A DNA stretch of 64,000 nt from Dactylis glomerata (Eukaryota > Streptophyta > Magnoliopsida > Poales > Poaceae), in assembly GCA_007115705.1 (NCBI GenBank), contig QXEO01002092.1, forward strand, positions 62,001 to 126,000, given 5' to 3'. The first letter of the stretch is position 1, and every line of letters begins with the position of its first letter. This document shows positions 32,630-43,146 of the stretch, in pieces. A program made the position numbers and the translations under genes. The notes under the pieces were generated by a model. That model was not told the DNA's origin. It was given only the letters and a program-made list of their open reading frames with translations, and made no database searches.

Positions 32630-34251
32630 TGATGGTAGCTAGATGACCGCCCAGTTGGGAACCCCAAGAAGAAGGTATGATGATCGCAATAGCAAGTCTT
32701 CTCTCAGTATGAAACCAAGGTTTATTGAACCAGTAGGAGAAAGAACCAACTTCCGAAGGTTGATGCTTGCTGGCTTGGCAACAATTCTAGACAATTTATA
32801 TATGGTGCCTTATCTAGGGCGTAACTTTGCACTAGCAGCAATGTAGAACCTGCACACAACACAACTAAAGTACTTTGCCCGAACTTACAATGAGGTTGTC
32901 AATCTCACCAGTTTGCTATAAATAAAGGATTAAACGTATCATGTGGTAAAAGATAATAGTTTGCGAGAATATAAATAATGCAAGTAAATAGTAAACGGTA
33001 ATAAAAATGTAAAAGAATGGACCGAGGTCCATAGTTCACTAGAGGTGTCTCTCCTTAAAGATAAATAGCATGCTGGGTGAATAAATTACAGTTGGGCAAT
33101 TGATAGAATAAAGAAAGCATACAAATGTCATGAGGATCACTATGAGATTCACTTGGGCATTATAACATAATACACAGACCATAATCCAACTATATCTATG
33201 ACTAATAATCCACTCTCGAGGTGTCATCCGAGCACCCGTTGAGTATTAAGTTGCGAATAATAGATTATCACCTTAAGCAAAGTGTGTAATGTAAACAATA
33301 CAAATATCTTTGAACACAAGATTGTTGTTTTCTCCCTAGTAGCAATAGCACATCTACAACCTTAGAAGTTATTGTCACTCTCCCAGATTACTAGAGGCAT
33401 GAACCCAATATCGAGCATAAATACTCCCTCCTGGAGTTACTAGTATCTACTCGGCCAAGATATCTACTAGCAACAGAGAGCATGCAAGATCATAAATAAC
33501 ATAGATATGACAAATCAGTAATCAACTTGACAAAGTACTCAATATTCATCGGATCCCAACAAAGACAACATGTAGAATTACATACTCGATGATCTTGATC
33601 ATGATAGCCAGCTCATAAGATCTAAACATGAAGCACATGAAGGAGAACACAACCATCTAGCTACTACTATGGACCCGTAGTCTAATGTAGACTACTCACA
33701 CATCACTCCGGAGGTGGGCATGGTGATGAAGAAGGCCTCTGGTGGTGATTCCCCTCTCTGGCAGGGTACCGAGAATAGCTTCTAGACCCTCCCGATCTCG
33801 GGTCGACAATGATGGTGGCTTGCGATATGATTCTAGAAAATTGATCAGGTCCTTAGGGTTTTCTCACTGAGGAGAATATATAGGCAGAGGGGCGGCATCA
33901 GGAAGTGGACCAGGTGGCCACACCCCCTGGTGGCGCGGGCCAGGGGCAGACGGCGCCACCCTATGGTGTGCCTGGCCCATGGCTCCCCTTCGTCTCTGTT
34001 TTGGACTCCATCTCGTGTCGGGAAAAATAGGAACTTCGGCTTTTGTTTCGTACAATTTCAAGAATATTTCCTGTGTAGCTTTTCTGAAACACAAGAATAG
34101 CAGAAAATAGGAACTAGCACTATGGCATCTCGTTAATAGGTTAGTTCCAGAAAATGCATAAAAACACCACAAAGTGTAACAAAATACAAAGCAAATGGTG
34201 TATAAACAAGCATTGAGCATCAACAATTATAGATACGTTTGAGATGTATCA
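32630..34251 (-). repeat. TE-C 5' LTR (1622 bp)
   Basis: The plus-strand ends are TGATGGTAGC and GAGATGTATCA. It is related to, but clearly diverged from, the TE-D LTRs. A TATA-like ATATATTC on the minus strand is at 33875-33882, and a GC-rich hairpin (GGTGGC / GCCACC arms) at 33918-33974. Confidence 0.85.
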
Positions 34252-35097
34252 ATGTTTACCTTACTTTGTTGCCTCACTAGGGATAAAGAAAATACCATGC
34301 TACCAGGTATCTTTGGTGTGACCTTACCAAGTATCTACGACTTGATCTAGTATGTTCTTATTTTAACTTCATGTAATTGAGCTTAATGCTATACTCTGAG
34401 TTATTTCTTAATACTAAGGTGATTAGATTTAATTCCCATCTCAGTAGAGTATGAGAGAGATGAATAACCAAAACATCTCTATGTTAGGATGTGATGCCCA
34501 TATGAATATTATCTGTGCTTGAACATTGTTGTAATCCTTTATGTCAATTGTATGATCCTGTTTCTACCATATCTTTTGTGAGAAAGTGCATAAGCAAACC
34601 CATGAACCCCGGTCCACTTTTAGTCATAAGAAATAACTTTACAACCACTTTATCATTGTTTTCATTTTCAGTACTTATTAAATTCGAAAATACAAAAATA
34701 CTTTTATTTATTACACTTGCAAACAAAAAACTACACCGCCATCTTTTACTGTTTGTCACTGCATTGCATATTCCTGTGACACAAGACTTTTTTTTGGCAT
34801 TGTTGCCATTGCATATTTACTTATTCGGATTTCATATTTCATTTTAGTTTTGTATACTTACACCCACCTTGTGCTTGACAACCACTTGGTGAGGTTGAGG
34901 GCACAAAAGCAAATTTATTTTATTTTGCAGGTTGCTAGAAGAAGGATAGGAAGATAACTCATTTACACACATTTCCCCAAGAGTTCGATATAACCCTCAA
35001 GTCACCCTCATCGGCAAAAAGCAAGCTTCCATGTGCTCAACACTCTACTCTTGGAGTCTCAGCCTAGTGTGAGTAGTTACCGCAACAAGCATCATCA
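34252..35097 (+). repeat. TE-E 5' LTR remnant
   Basis: Sequence after the TE-C boundary ends at an LTR-like ATCATCA (35091-35097), ten bases before the degenerate primer site. No coding sequence is supported. The rest of the LTR would lie beyond TE-C, left of the window. Confidence 0.55.
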
Positions 35098-35107
35098 AGG
35101 CTTTTTC

Positions 35108-35125
35108 TAGTGCCGTTATCGGGGA
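35108..35125 (+). other. TE-E primer binding site, degenerate tRNA-Asp type
   Basis: TAGTGCCGTTATCGGGGA differs from the tRNA-Asp complement at four positions, all transitions. Confidence 0.65.
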
Positions 35126-35447
35126 ACTAGTAGAAGGATTACTCACAAGAAAGTCATCATCGCCAACTTGTGCAAACACCTAAGCTTGGGGAGGTTGCAC
35201 CTACGTGAGCATCATCTTGTCCTTTTAGATTGCAAAGTACTTTTTTTTGTTATTTTCTTGCATATCATCATTCTTTTATTTTTAGTTTTGCATTACTTTT
35301 ATATTTTGGTTTGCATTTTAATTTTAGTTTTGCAATTTTGTTTGTTAATTGTTATTTCAGTTGAATAGTTGTAGTATCATTTTACTTTATGTTTTCATTT
35401 AAAAAATTAAAAACACATAAAAATTAATTAGCTCTTGTCTTTTAATC

Positions 35448-36077
35448 ATGAGTCTTGAAAACACACATGAGATGAGTCCATCGGTGAATTCCACTTCCAC
35501 TTTTAAGCAACATCCTAGAGAAACATTTAAAGATGCTTGGGTTAGAATTAATTGGATACATTATGAGGAACCTACCCCATGTGAGAATGAGAAACTAAAC
35601 CTTTACTTTTATTATGGACAGGATCCATGGTATCAAAATGCTTTAGATGGGGCAACTGGTGGAAGTTTTGTCTTGTCAACACCATCTTGTGCAGCCATGA
35701 TATTAAGAAGAATTTTTGGTAGCTTTGTTGGAAGAAAGAAAGAATTGCAGGACACCACAGTTCAACTTGCTCTATCTATTGAGAAACTTGAAGGTAGATT
35801 GAATAAACTACCTAATAGGGAAGATTTTGAGCATTTAGCACTTTACTATAAAAAATTTATTCCAAAAATAGACAATGAATTGGTTGATATCATGGATAAA
35901 CTGCAATTATATGAAGGAGAATTCCTTGAAAGCAAGGATCATCTCAACAATGTTGAAAAGAAAATGGTTTTTATTAGTGAAATTTTGGAAAAGGATGCAC
36001 CTTTTAAACACTATAAGAAACTTCATGTTCAAAAACAAGTATGGGTTAAACGGGAAGAAAAAGGTAGAAGAAGTTAA
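35448..36077 (+). CDS. TE-E gag-like ORF (209 aa)
   Basis: The ATG at 35448 begins an intact frame. The first 110 residues resemble the Athila-type gag fragment of TE-D (HPRETFKDAWVRINWIHYEE, YYGQDPWYQNALDGATGG). Residues from about 110 are charged and helical (LSIEKLEGRLNKLPNREDFE), likely coiled coil. There is no zinc knuckle. The sequence after the stop (36078-36234) continues in another frame with similar composition, so the original protein was longer. Confidence 0.6.
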   Translation: MSLENTHEMSPSVNSTSTFKQHPRETFKDAWVRINWIHYEEPTPCENEKLNLYFYYGQDPWYQNALDGATGGSFVLSTPSCAAMILRRIFGSFVGRKKELQDTTVQLALSIEKLEGRLNKLPNREDFEHLALYYKKFIPKIDNELVDIMDKLQLYEGEFLESKDHLNNVEKKMVFISEILEKDAPFKHYKKLHVQKQVWVKREEKGRRS

Positions 36078-36702
36078 AATGCTTAGTGAAGTCAAGGATC
36101 CTTTGCTTGACTTAGAAAAGTTTAGCTTGTCTATCTTACAAAAATTTGCAAGTGATCCATCTGTGAACTCTAACCAAGGAGGTTTTGGTTCTTATATTGC
36201 TAATCATGTGTTGAAAGAAAAGATTGCTAGGTAAATCCAGGAGGCCATGATACCACCAAAGCTCAGGGATGTCTAGATCCCCAAAGGTATTAGTTACTAT
36301 TGGAAAAGAAACACACCATGCCATACTTGATCTAGGATCTGGTGTTTTTGTTTTATCTAAAGAGTTATATGAATTACTTGAGTTGCAACATATTGAAAAA
36401 TGCTCTATACACTTACTACTTGCTGATGATTCCATTAAACATGCTTTAGGCAAAGTAAGTAATGTCATGGTAGAGTTGCATATGACTTTTGTGCCTATGG
36501 ATTTTATTATATGGATATGGGGAGTAAAACCTATAGTCCTATTATTCTTGGTAGACCTTTTCTTCATACTACAGGTGCTATCATTGATTCAAAGGAAGGA
36601 AATGTGAAGTTTCAGTTCCCACACAAGAAGTGTATGGAACACTTTCCAAGGAAGAGGGACACGCCAAAGTTTAAGTTCCCTCATGAGCTTCAACCTTCTT
36701 AA
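36078..36702 (+). pseudogene. TE-E gag end and retropepsin-like protease
   Basis: Split frames carry a protease-like segment: ILDLGSGVFVLSKELYELL (aspartic active site DLGS) near 36335, and GRPFLHTTGAIIDSKEGNVK near 36550-36600. A frameshift lies between them at about 36510-36530. The segment ends at 36702 (HELQPS). It is an Athila-type aspartic protease remnant. Confidence 0.65.
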
Positions 36703-36840
36703 TTATCAAGTAAGTAAGCCTAGATATATGGCTATAAAGAAAGAGCTTTACAAGAGGCAACCCGATTGTTTTTTATTTGATTTTCTTTGTGTCCTCATGT
36801 GCCAAGATCATGTCAAGCTAGCTGAGAGGGAGGATGTGGT

Positions 36841-37410
36841 GTGGTAGGCTGGCAAGACTTGAAGACGGAGAGTGGTGATATTTTTGATTTGACGCCACAT
36901 GCTTGAGAAGACCCTCTAGCATTGAGGATAACGCCTTTCCAAGAAGGGAAGGATGATGAGGGTTGGAATGCTAGGACAACCTACAATATGCAGTAATTAA
37001 GTCTAAGGTTGTGCCATTCAGTTTATATTTGTATGCAAGTTATTCATTAGCTAGGTCATATTGTGGGCCAATTAGGGTTTTATTTTATGTTTTGGGTTTG
37101 GGCCTGTCCAAGCCTAATAGTTTTATGGCCGTCTATATAAAGAGGCTGGACGGCTAGGGTTTAGGGGAGGCTGAAAGATATGTAGAACTTTGTGTTCCCG
37201 TGTGTGTTCCATCCCTCCGGGGTTGGCGTATTGAGACGACATCTCTGACATTCGTCTAGTTATCCACTATATTGTGTTTTGCGTGAAGGTGCTTGTTATA
37301 CAAGTATTGTCGTGCTTCTACGTGATATGGCCACGAAGGAGGAGGTGAAGCCCAATTTCAGGACTCCACCAAGATGAGGATGCTCATTGCAGGTTGGCAC
37401 ACTAGGACAT
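36841..37410 (+). mobile_element. TE-G left part: chromovirus-like pol end and LTR-like promoter segment
   Basis: Near 36920-36960 the sequence reads like the C-terminal tail of a Ty3/gypsy polyprotein (LRITPFQEGKDDEG). A segment with TATATAAA at 37134-37141 and leader-like sequence follows (CTAGGGTTTAGGGGAGG). This segment is clearly similar to 61094-61345. A second tail-like stretch (37340-37410) leads into the GACAT where TE-H inserted. Boundaries and exact family are uncertain. Confidence 0.5.
37406..37410. repeat. TE-H target site duplication, left copy (GACAT)
   Basis: GACAT matches 61089-61093 just beyond the 3' LTR of TE-H. Confidence 0.92.
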
Positions 37411-38317
37411 TGTTGGTGTTATGGATACCGGGGTATCCTGGTCCACCTGCTCCTGGGCCACGTCATCGGCCCATCTTCAGAATCAATGACCCAAGCTACG
37501 GAGAAGACCCTCACGAGGAGGCGCCTCATGAGGAGAACGACGACATAAACGGCTAAGGACCAGAAGACCTCCTCATGAGCCCCCGCTGGTGAGGAGAGGA
37601 AGCACGCCCACGTCAGCTCAGCACATTTGCGTGCAGAGCAAGAAGATAATGGGCAGAAGACCGCGTACCGCCCACGCTACCCCCGACAGGGAGGATACCA
37701 ACTTTTGCTGTGCCTGCCCAAAGCGGCACAGTGGTTGTTGGCCACCCCCCTAAAAATAGCGTGGACGGTGCAGGGCGCCAGAGGAGGACGTCAGCTTCCT
37801 CCACCCACTCCTGTGGACCGGCGCCGCTACTCTACGAAGACCCTGTCCACCGAAGAGGGTAGTCTATAGATGTCCACCCTCCTTGGCCGTATGTGTGGCA
37901 ACCCCGTCCCCAAGAAGATAAGGGAAGGAGGGCCTTGGCGCTATAAGAGGAGGGGAGGCCATCCCTTAGAGAGAGGGGAATTCTAGATCTGATCTTCTCC
38001 AAGTTGCTAGTTGGGCACGCAGGTTCTTCAACCTCTGGCCAGCTAGAGCTTTGTAACCAAGACCTTGTACTCCTCATGAGGTGTCGCGTTGCAATACAAG
38101 AAGGCAGGAAGTAGGGGTTTTACCTCACCATGAGGGCCCTGAACCTGGGTAAAACTCGGTCTCTCTCTCTCTGCAGTGTGTAGGGCATTCGACACTCGAG
38201 GCTTCCGTCACCGTATTTCGTTGCGATCTAAGATCTCACACATTCAGCCCCCCGCGTTCGAATCCTTGAGTCCATCGCGTGGTACCTCGTGTTCTTGTGA
38301 CACAAAATCCACCGACA
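37411..38317 (+). repeat. TE-H 5' LTR (907 bp)
   Basis: The ends are TGTTGGTG...CACCGACA. A TATA-like CTATAAGAGG is at 37941-37950. A CT microsatellite lies near 38158-38175. Confidence 0.92.
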
Positions 38318-38338
38318 TTTGGTGCGCTAGGTAGGGGG
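38318..38338 (+). other. TE-H primer binding site, tRNA not assigned
   Basis: TTTGGTGCGCTAGGTAGGGG follows the LTR directly, where a minus-strand primer site is expected. I do not assign the tRNA. Confidence 0.6.
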
Positions 38339-38371
38339 CTGTGGTGTGTTTCCTTCAAGATTTGCTTCGAC

Positions 38372-38919
38372 ATGGGTGACGATCGTCATCACCATCTCCG
38401 TCTTCGTGCTGTCTACGCAAGTTGTCGCCGAGAACGTCTCCAAGTCCTCGATGGTCTGGAGGCCATTGGAGAGGGAGAGCCAGAGGTCAGCGACCTTGGC
38501 TTTGGGGGCTTCGTGGCGCTCGCTGGGCCACTTCGCCGCGCAACATGGCCGCCTCGCTTCAGGCCAGATGTTGGCGTGCGTTACGACGGGTCTTCTGATC
38601 CCGTGGAGTTCCTGCAGCGCTACGCAGCTAGTGTTCGGGTGGCTGGAGGTGATGGGCATGTCATGGCCAATTGGTTCATGATGGCTACAAAGGGAGAGCC
38701 TCGCCGGTGGCTCTGTGGGCTACTGCCAAGATCCATCTCGTCTTGGAGGGACCTCTGCGAGCGCTTCCTCGCCAAATACGCATCCCTGGGACCTATGCCA
38801 GAGGACGTGTAGGCCTACGCCGTCTTTGATGGCCCCGTCCCCTGGTGCCTGAAGACTGGGCAGGGGGGCTCGAGGAGCTCACCCCTTTGCCTTCGCCTGA
38901 GGAAACGGAGCTTTCCATT
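38372..38919 (+). pseudogene. gag: TE-H gag, 5' part
   Basis: ATG at 38372 (MGDDRHHHLRLR). The gag core is recognisable (YDGSSDPVEFLQRYAASVRV, WFMMATKGEPRRWLCGLLP, SWRDLCERFLAKYASLGP). A TAG at 38810-38812 stops the frame. Related sequence continues to the TE-I LTR at 38920. The rest of gag, including the knuckle, is absent from the window. Confidence 0.8.
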
Positions 38920-39664
38920 TGTCGTGGGGATGACTTAGGGGGCGCACCACGAGCCAGGCCATATGCCGGCTGGCGTCCCAGGAATCCCCGAGGCTTCGGT
39001 GCTAGGAGACCGGCTCCACTCGAGGAGGGCCGGCTGCGCCAGCTGCCGGCTGAAGACTTCACCAAGGAGGGCTGGAGCCGGGCGAAGGGGACAAGACTCC
39101 TCCAACGGCCGTCTCGCCAAAAGCGGAGCGGTCCCGACAAGAGCGACAGAGGTGCAGACAGGAGTGACGAGCGCCACGACCGCAACCAGCCAATGGGAGG
39201 GCGAGGATCCTTCTCCACGGCAGGATCCGAGGCAAAGGAGAAGGGATATGCTCTCCAGATGCCAGCCTGAGGCAAAGGCACTTTATAAAGTGCCTTTGCC
39301 AGAGCACAGCGGGGGGAGATGAGGCCGAAGACGCCGCCGCCAAGGAGCCGGCAGCCGGCCGAAGCGTTACCAAAACCTGTAACCAGGCCCCCGTCTATAT
39401 AAGGGGGCCTGGACCCTTAGCGTAGGGAGATCCAATCTTCTTCTTCCTCCCCTAGCCGAACAGCTCGAGGAGCACTGTAATCGCTACTACTCAATCAATA
39501 CGAAGCAGGCAGGAAGTAGGGGTTTACCTCCAACCGGGAGGGCCCTGAACCTGGGTAAACCGAGGTGTCTCAGTTGGCACAATCCCGAGCCGGACCCATC
39601 GTCACCAACATCGAGCCCCTCCGATAAGCCTCCCCATGGCTACTGTCTCCAAATTCCCACGACA
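38920..39664 (+). repeat. TE-I 5' LTR (745 bp)
   Basis: TATA box TATATAA at 39396-39402. A perfect 30-bp palindrome at 39271-39300 lies about 95 bases upstream of it. It is nearly identical to 54698-55442. Confidence 0.95.
39271..39300. repeat. Perfect 30-bp palindrome in the TE-I 5' LTR
   Basis: The first half is GGCAAAGGCACTTTA and the second half is its exact reverse complement, with no spacer. The centre TTTATAAA is TATA-like. The same palindrome is in the 3' LTR at 55049-55078. Confidence 0.95.
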
Positions 39665-39684
39665 GTTGGCGCCCACCGTGGGGC
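39665..39684 (+). other. TE-I primer binding site region
   Basis: GTTGGCGCCCACCGTGGGGC follows the LTR end directly. This sequence is commonly found at this position in grass Tat-like elements. I do not assign the tRNA with certainty. Confidence 0.75.
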
Positions 39685-41507
39685 AAAGCGCGGTGGCGAG
39701 CGGAGTCAAGTTCCGGCCGGGACCCTCCGCCGAGAAGGTCGCCTCCGGCCTCGTCTGGAGGTTCGGCACCTTCGACTGCGTCGACGACAACTTGGCCCAC
39801 TTCAAGAACGGCCTCGGCAACGGCGGCTCCTTCCTCGATGTCGGCAGCCACCGCTTCTACGTCGCCAAGTCCTTCCCGGAGGAGATCATCGACGTCTTCG
39901 ACTCTCCCTGCGGCGGAGGCACGAGTTGCGGCGAAAGCAGCAACCTTGGCGCTTTGGTTGAGGTGATGGCCCTGGGAGAGGATGAGGGCGGCGACTCCCT
40001 GCGCCCCGAGCGCCCGTCGCTCGAGCGCCCACCTCCGCAGGAGCAAGATGCTTCACTCCCAGAGCGGGACGCCCCGGATGTCTCCGTGGTGGACCTGCGC
40101 GCTCCCCTCGACCGCGTCATCGATCTCGCTCGGGTCACCGAGGCCCTGGAACGGACGCGCCTCGTCCTCCTTGGCAAGGCGGCCGAGGACGAGCCCAACC
40201 GACGCCGCGCGAGCACCACGCCCGGCGAGTTCTACGACGTGCGCCGAGACGCACCGACCGAGCTCGCCCGTGACCTGCGCCTCAGCCTCGCCACCACCGT
40301 CCCTGGCCAGATCCAGCGGTCGCCGTCGGTAGGCCGAGGCCGCGGAGGGCGTGGGCACAGAGGCCGTGCTCCCAGCGGTATCGTTCAAGGCCGTCGCGTC
40401 CAGCGAGGTGGCGGGGCAGGCAGGTCATGCCAGCCCCAGGAGTCAGCACCAGGGTCGGAGTCCCGGGCTCACCCATCGGCGCTGCACATCCACCTGAGGC
40501 TAGACCATGTTCAGGCGCCCTCTAGGGGATCTGCTAGCTCGAAGCGAGCGGCTTCAGACCAAGGAGGCCCGGGGGCTGCAGGCTGCGGTCATGGGCGCAA
40601 AGAGGGCAAGTACACCCTCGATGCTGCGCTTGACCAGCCGTGTAAGTTTCACACATCCCCGGGCAGGGAAGCGACCCACTCCACGCGTCAATGCCGTTTC
40701 ATAAGAGAGCTGGAGCAGCGCGCTCGGCAGATCCCTGGAGCGCCGCAAGCGCAACCGGCTGGAGGTCAGGAGGACCAACGGCGTGAACCGGCTGGAGGCG
40801 AGCCGGACCAAGATGACGACTTCCCGACGGACGTGGAGCAGTATCATATCTTCACTACGCCCGGCAAGGATAAAAGGAATGACCTTTGGCATGAGGCAGA
40901 GGTGAATGCCGTGATGCCTGCAGAACCCTAGTTCATGCATTGGTCTGAGGTGGCCATTACCTGGGGGCGCGAGGACCACCCAAGGCTGATGCCCAGCCCT
41001 GGAGAATACGCCCTGGTCGTAGACCCTGTCGTGTGCTCCGATACGCACATGTGCCGGTTCTCCCGCGTGCTCGTCGACGGCGGCAGTAGTATCAACCTTC
41101 TTTACCGGAGCTCTCTGGAGAAGTTGGGCATCCCGCTTGCTCAACTACAACCTAGCCGGCTCACCTTCCATGGCGTCGTGCCTGGGCATTCTTGCACCCC
41201 TTTGGGCAAGGTGCAGCTGGAGGTTCTCTTCGGCAAGAAGGGGAATAGCCGCCGTGAGCCTATCTGGTTCGAGGTGGTGGACATCAGCAGTCCCTACCAC
41301 GCGCTTTTGGGCCGACCGGCCCTGGCTAAGTTCATGGCTGTCCCGCATTACGCCTATCTGAAGATGAAGCTCCCAGGGCCCAGAGGTGTAATCACAGTCT
41401 CGGGAAGCTTCCAGAAATCTCTGGCTTGCGCTAAGGAGAGCTCGCAGCTGGCGGAGGCGCTGGTCATCGCCGAGGAGAAAAGGCAGCTTCTGCATCGCGT
41501 AGAGCTG
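39685..41507 (+). pseudogene. gag: TE-I gag (core missing) and protease
   Basis: One frame is open from inside the LTR to a TAG at 40929-40931 and continues in the same frame from 40932 to the TE-J insertion. The start is unclear; the ATG at 39636 lies in the LTR, so the true start is probably downstream. The N-terminal 200 residues are Pro/Glu/Arg rich. An Arg/Gly-rich stretch follows (GRGRGGRGHRGRAPSG), then a knuckle-like CKFHTSPGREATHSTRQC. The expected gag core (WF..L....I.SW..L...F) is absent. The protease is clear (RVLVDGGSSINLLY; later HALLGRPALAKFMAV). The frame resumes at 48305. Confidence 0.8.
41503..41507. repeat. TE-J target site duplication, left copy (AGCTG)
   Basis: AGCTG matches 48300-48304. 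The TE-I reading frame continues across the pair with no shift, which confirms a clean insertion. Confidence 0.95.
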
Positions 41508-43132
41508 TGATGTCTACGCACTTCTATTCTTGTAGACACTTGTTGGGCCTCCAAGTGCAGAGGTTTGTAGAACAGCAGCAAGTTTCCCTTAAGTGGATCA
41601 CCCAAGGTTTATCGAACTCAGGGAGGTTAGAGGTCAAAGCTATCCCTCTCAAGCAACCCTGCAATTACGATACAGAAAGTCTCTTGTGTCCCCAACACAC
41701 CCAATACACTTGTCAGATGTATAGGTGCACTAGTTCGGCGAAGAGATAGTGAAATACAAGCGGTATATATGATTATAAGTAGCAAACGTGATGTGAAATA
41801 AATATCGCTGCGAGCAAACAAGTAATAAAATAGCAAGTAAACGGTATGCAAAGCTTGGAAACAAGGCCTAGGGATCATACTTTCACTAGTGGACACACTC
41901 CCAACAATGTAACATGAATGAACAAGTAACTTCTCTTGCTAAGGTACTCTGAACTACTCTCCTATTGAATAACACTAATCACTGTGTAGTGGCTACAGAA
42001 GCCCCCCTTAAAGTTCATCAAGTACTTGACAAACACCACTCATAGAGATATCCAAATCAGATCACAATTCAAGATAGAAATCATTGCAACTTAGACCAAG
42101 TACTAACACGGTGCACACACTCTCACCTTTACACCATGAAAGGAGGAATAAATCACTCAAACTATCATAGCAATAATTATTCTCATAATCCACAAGGGAT
42201 CACAATCATAGCCTAAACCAAGTACCACCATGATGCACGCACTGTCACCGTTACACCATAACAGGAGGAATAGATTACTTTAATAATATCACTAGAGTAC
42301 ACAAAATATCTGAATAATAACATGTACTTGTTCAACATGATACAAAGCTCACGATCACATAAAGATCATATCATGGGAGAGAGAGGTGAACCACATAGCT
42401 ACCGGTAGAGCCCTTAGCCCCGGGGATGAACTACTCCCTCCTCATCATAGGAGACAACAAGGTTGATGGAGATGGCGGTGAGGTCGATGGAGACGGCGGA
42501 GACGGCGATGGAGACCGATGGAGATGGCTCCGGGGGCACTTCCCCGTCCCGGCAGGGTGCCGGAACAGAGACTTCTGTCCCCCGAAATTCGTCGGTGGTG
42601 GCGGCGGAGCTGCGTAACTGCTTATGGAAAATTGTCGAATCCTTTAGGGTTTTCTATCCCGAGGCTTTATATAGGCGAAGGGGCATCGTCAGGAGGCGAC
42701 CAGGGCCTTCTCCCACATAGCTCGCGCGGCCCAGGCCTGGTCTGCAATAGAGCGGGCTCATCTCGCCCGTCCGTACTCGGAATCAGTTGAATTTTATGTC
42801 CAGAACGTTCGCCATAAAATTCCCTACAACTTTGTTTTTGAAGAGTTTTCCGTTTGACGCCGTCTTCGACCCGTAACGTGACCATCTTCGAAACAAGTTC
42901 TGGTACAGATTTCTGGAAAGTCCCAATTTGACTCCAATAAGGTTTCCACTTGTATTCTTGGTAATTCCTACACATCAAAGTGTAAAACAAGAACATTGTG
43001 CACTTTTGCAACTATTAGTAGGTTAGTCCAAATAAATCATAAAAGTATCACAAAGTGTAGACAAAACATATAGCAATTGGTGTAAAACAAGCATGGAGCA
43101 TCAAAAATTATAGATACGTTTGCAACGTATCA
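41508..43132 (-). repeat. TE-J 3' LTR (1625 bp)
   Basis: The plus-strand ends are TGATGTCTACGC and GCAACGTATCA. The minus-strand TATA box TATATAAA is at 42666-42673. Confidence 0.95.
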
Positions 43133-43146
43133 ACATCCCCAAGCTT
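43133..43146 (-). other. TE-J polypurine tract
   Basis: The minus strand reads AAGCTTGGGGATGT, directly before the 3' LTR. Confidence 0.85.

Larger units (their letters stand above)
31547..34251 (-). mobile_element. TE-C, right visible fragment (5' LTR and gag)
   Basis: This is the 5' end of TE-C on the minus strand: LTR 32630-34251, primer site 32601-32618 and gag 31552-32465. The gag continues at 12577 after TE-D. TE-C stands in the 5' LTR of TE-E; its right flanking bases are ATGTT (34252-34256). Confidence 0.85.
34252..36840 (+). mobile_element. TE-E: decayed Athila-like element
   Basis: On the plus strand it shows the 3' part of a 5' LTR, a degenerate tRNA-Asp-type primer site, a gag-like ORF and a protease-like segment, with no RT or integrase. 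Its 5' LTR is interrupted by TE-C. The 3' boundary near 36840 is approximate, because the sequence passes into chromovirus-like sequence without a visible 3' LTR. Confidence 0.65.

Noticed and set aside
38915..38919. CCATT and CCGTC as a decayed target duplication of TE-I
   Set aside because: Both differences are transitions, so decay is possible. With only about four differences in 745 LTR bases, two in five is improbable, and the flanks are not adjacent parts of TE-H.
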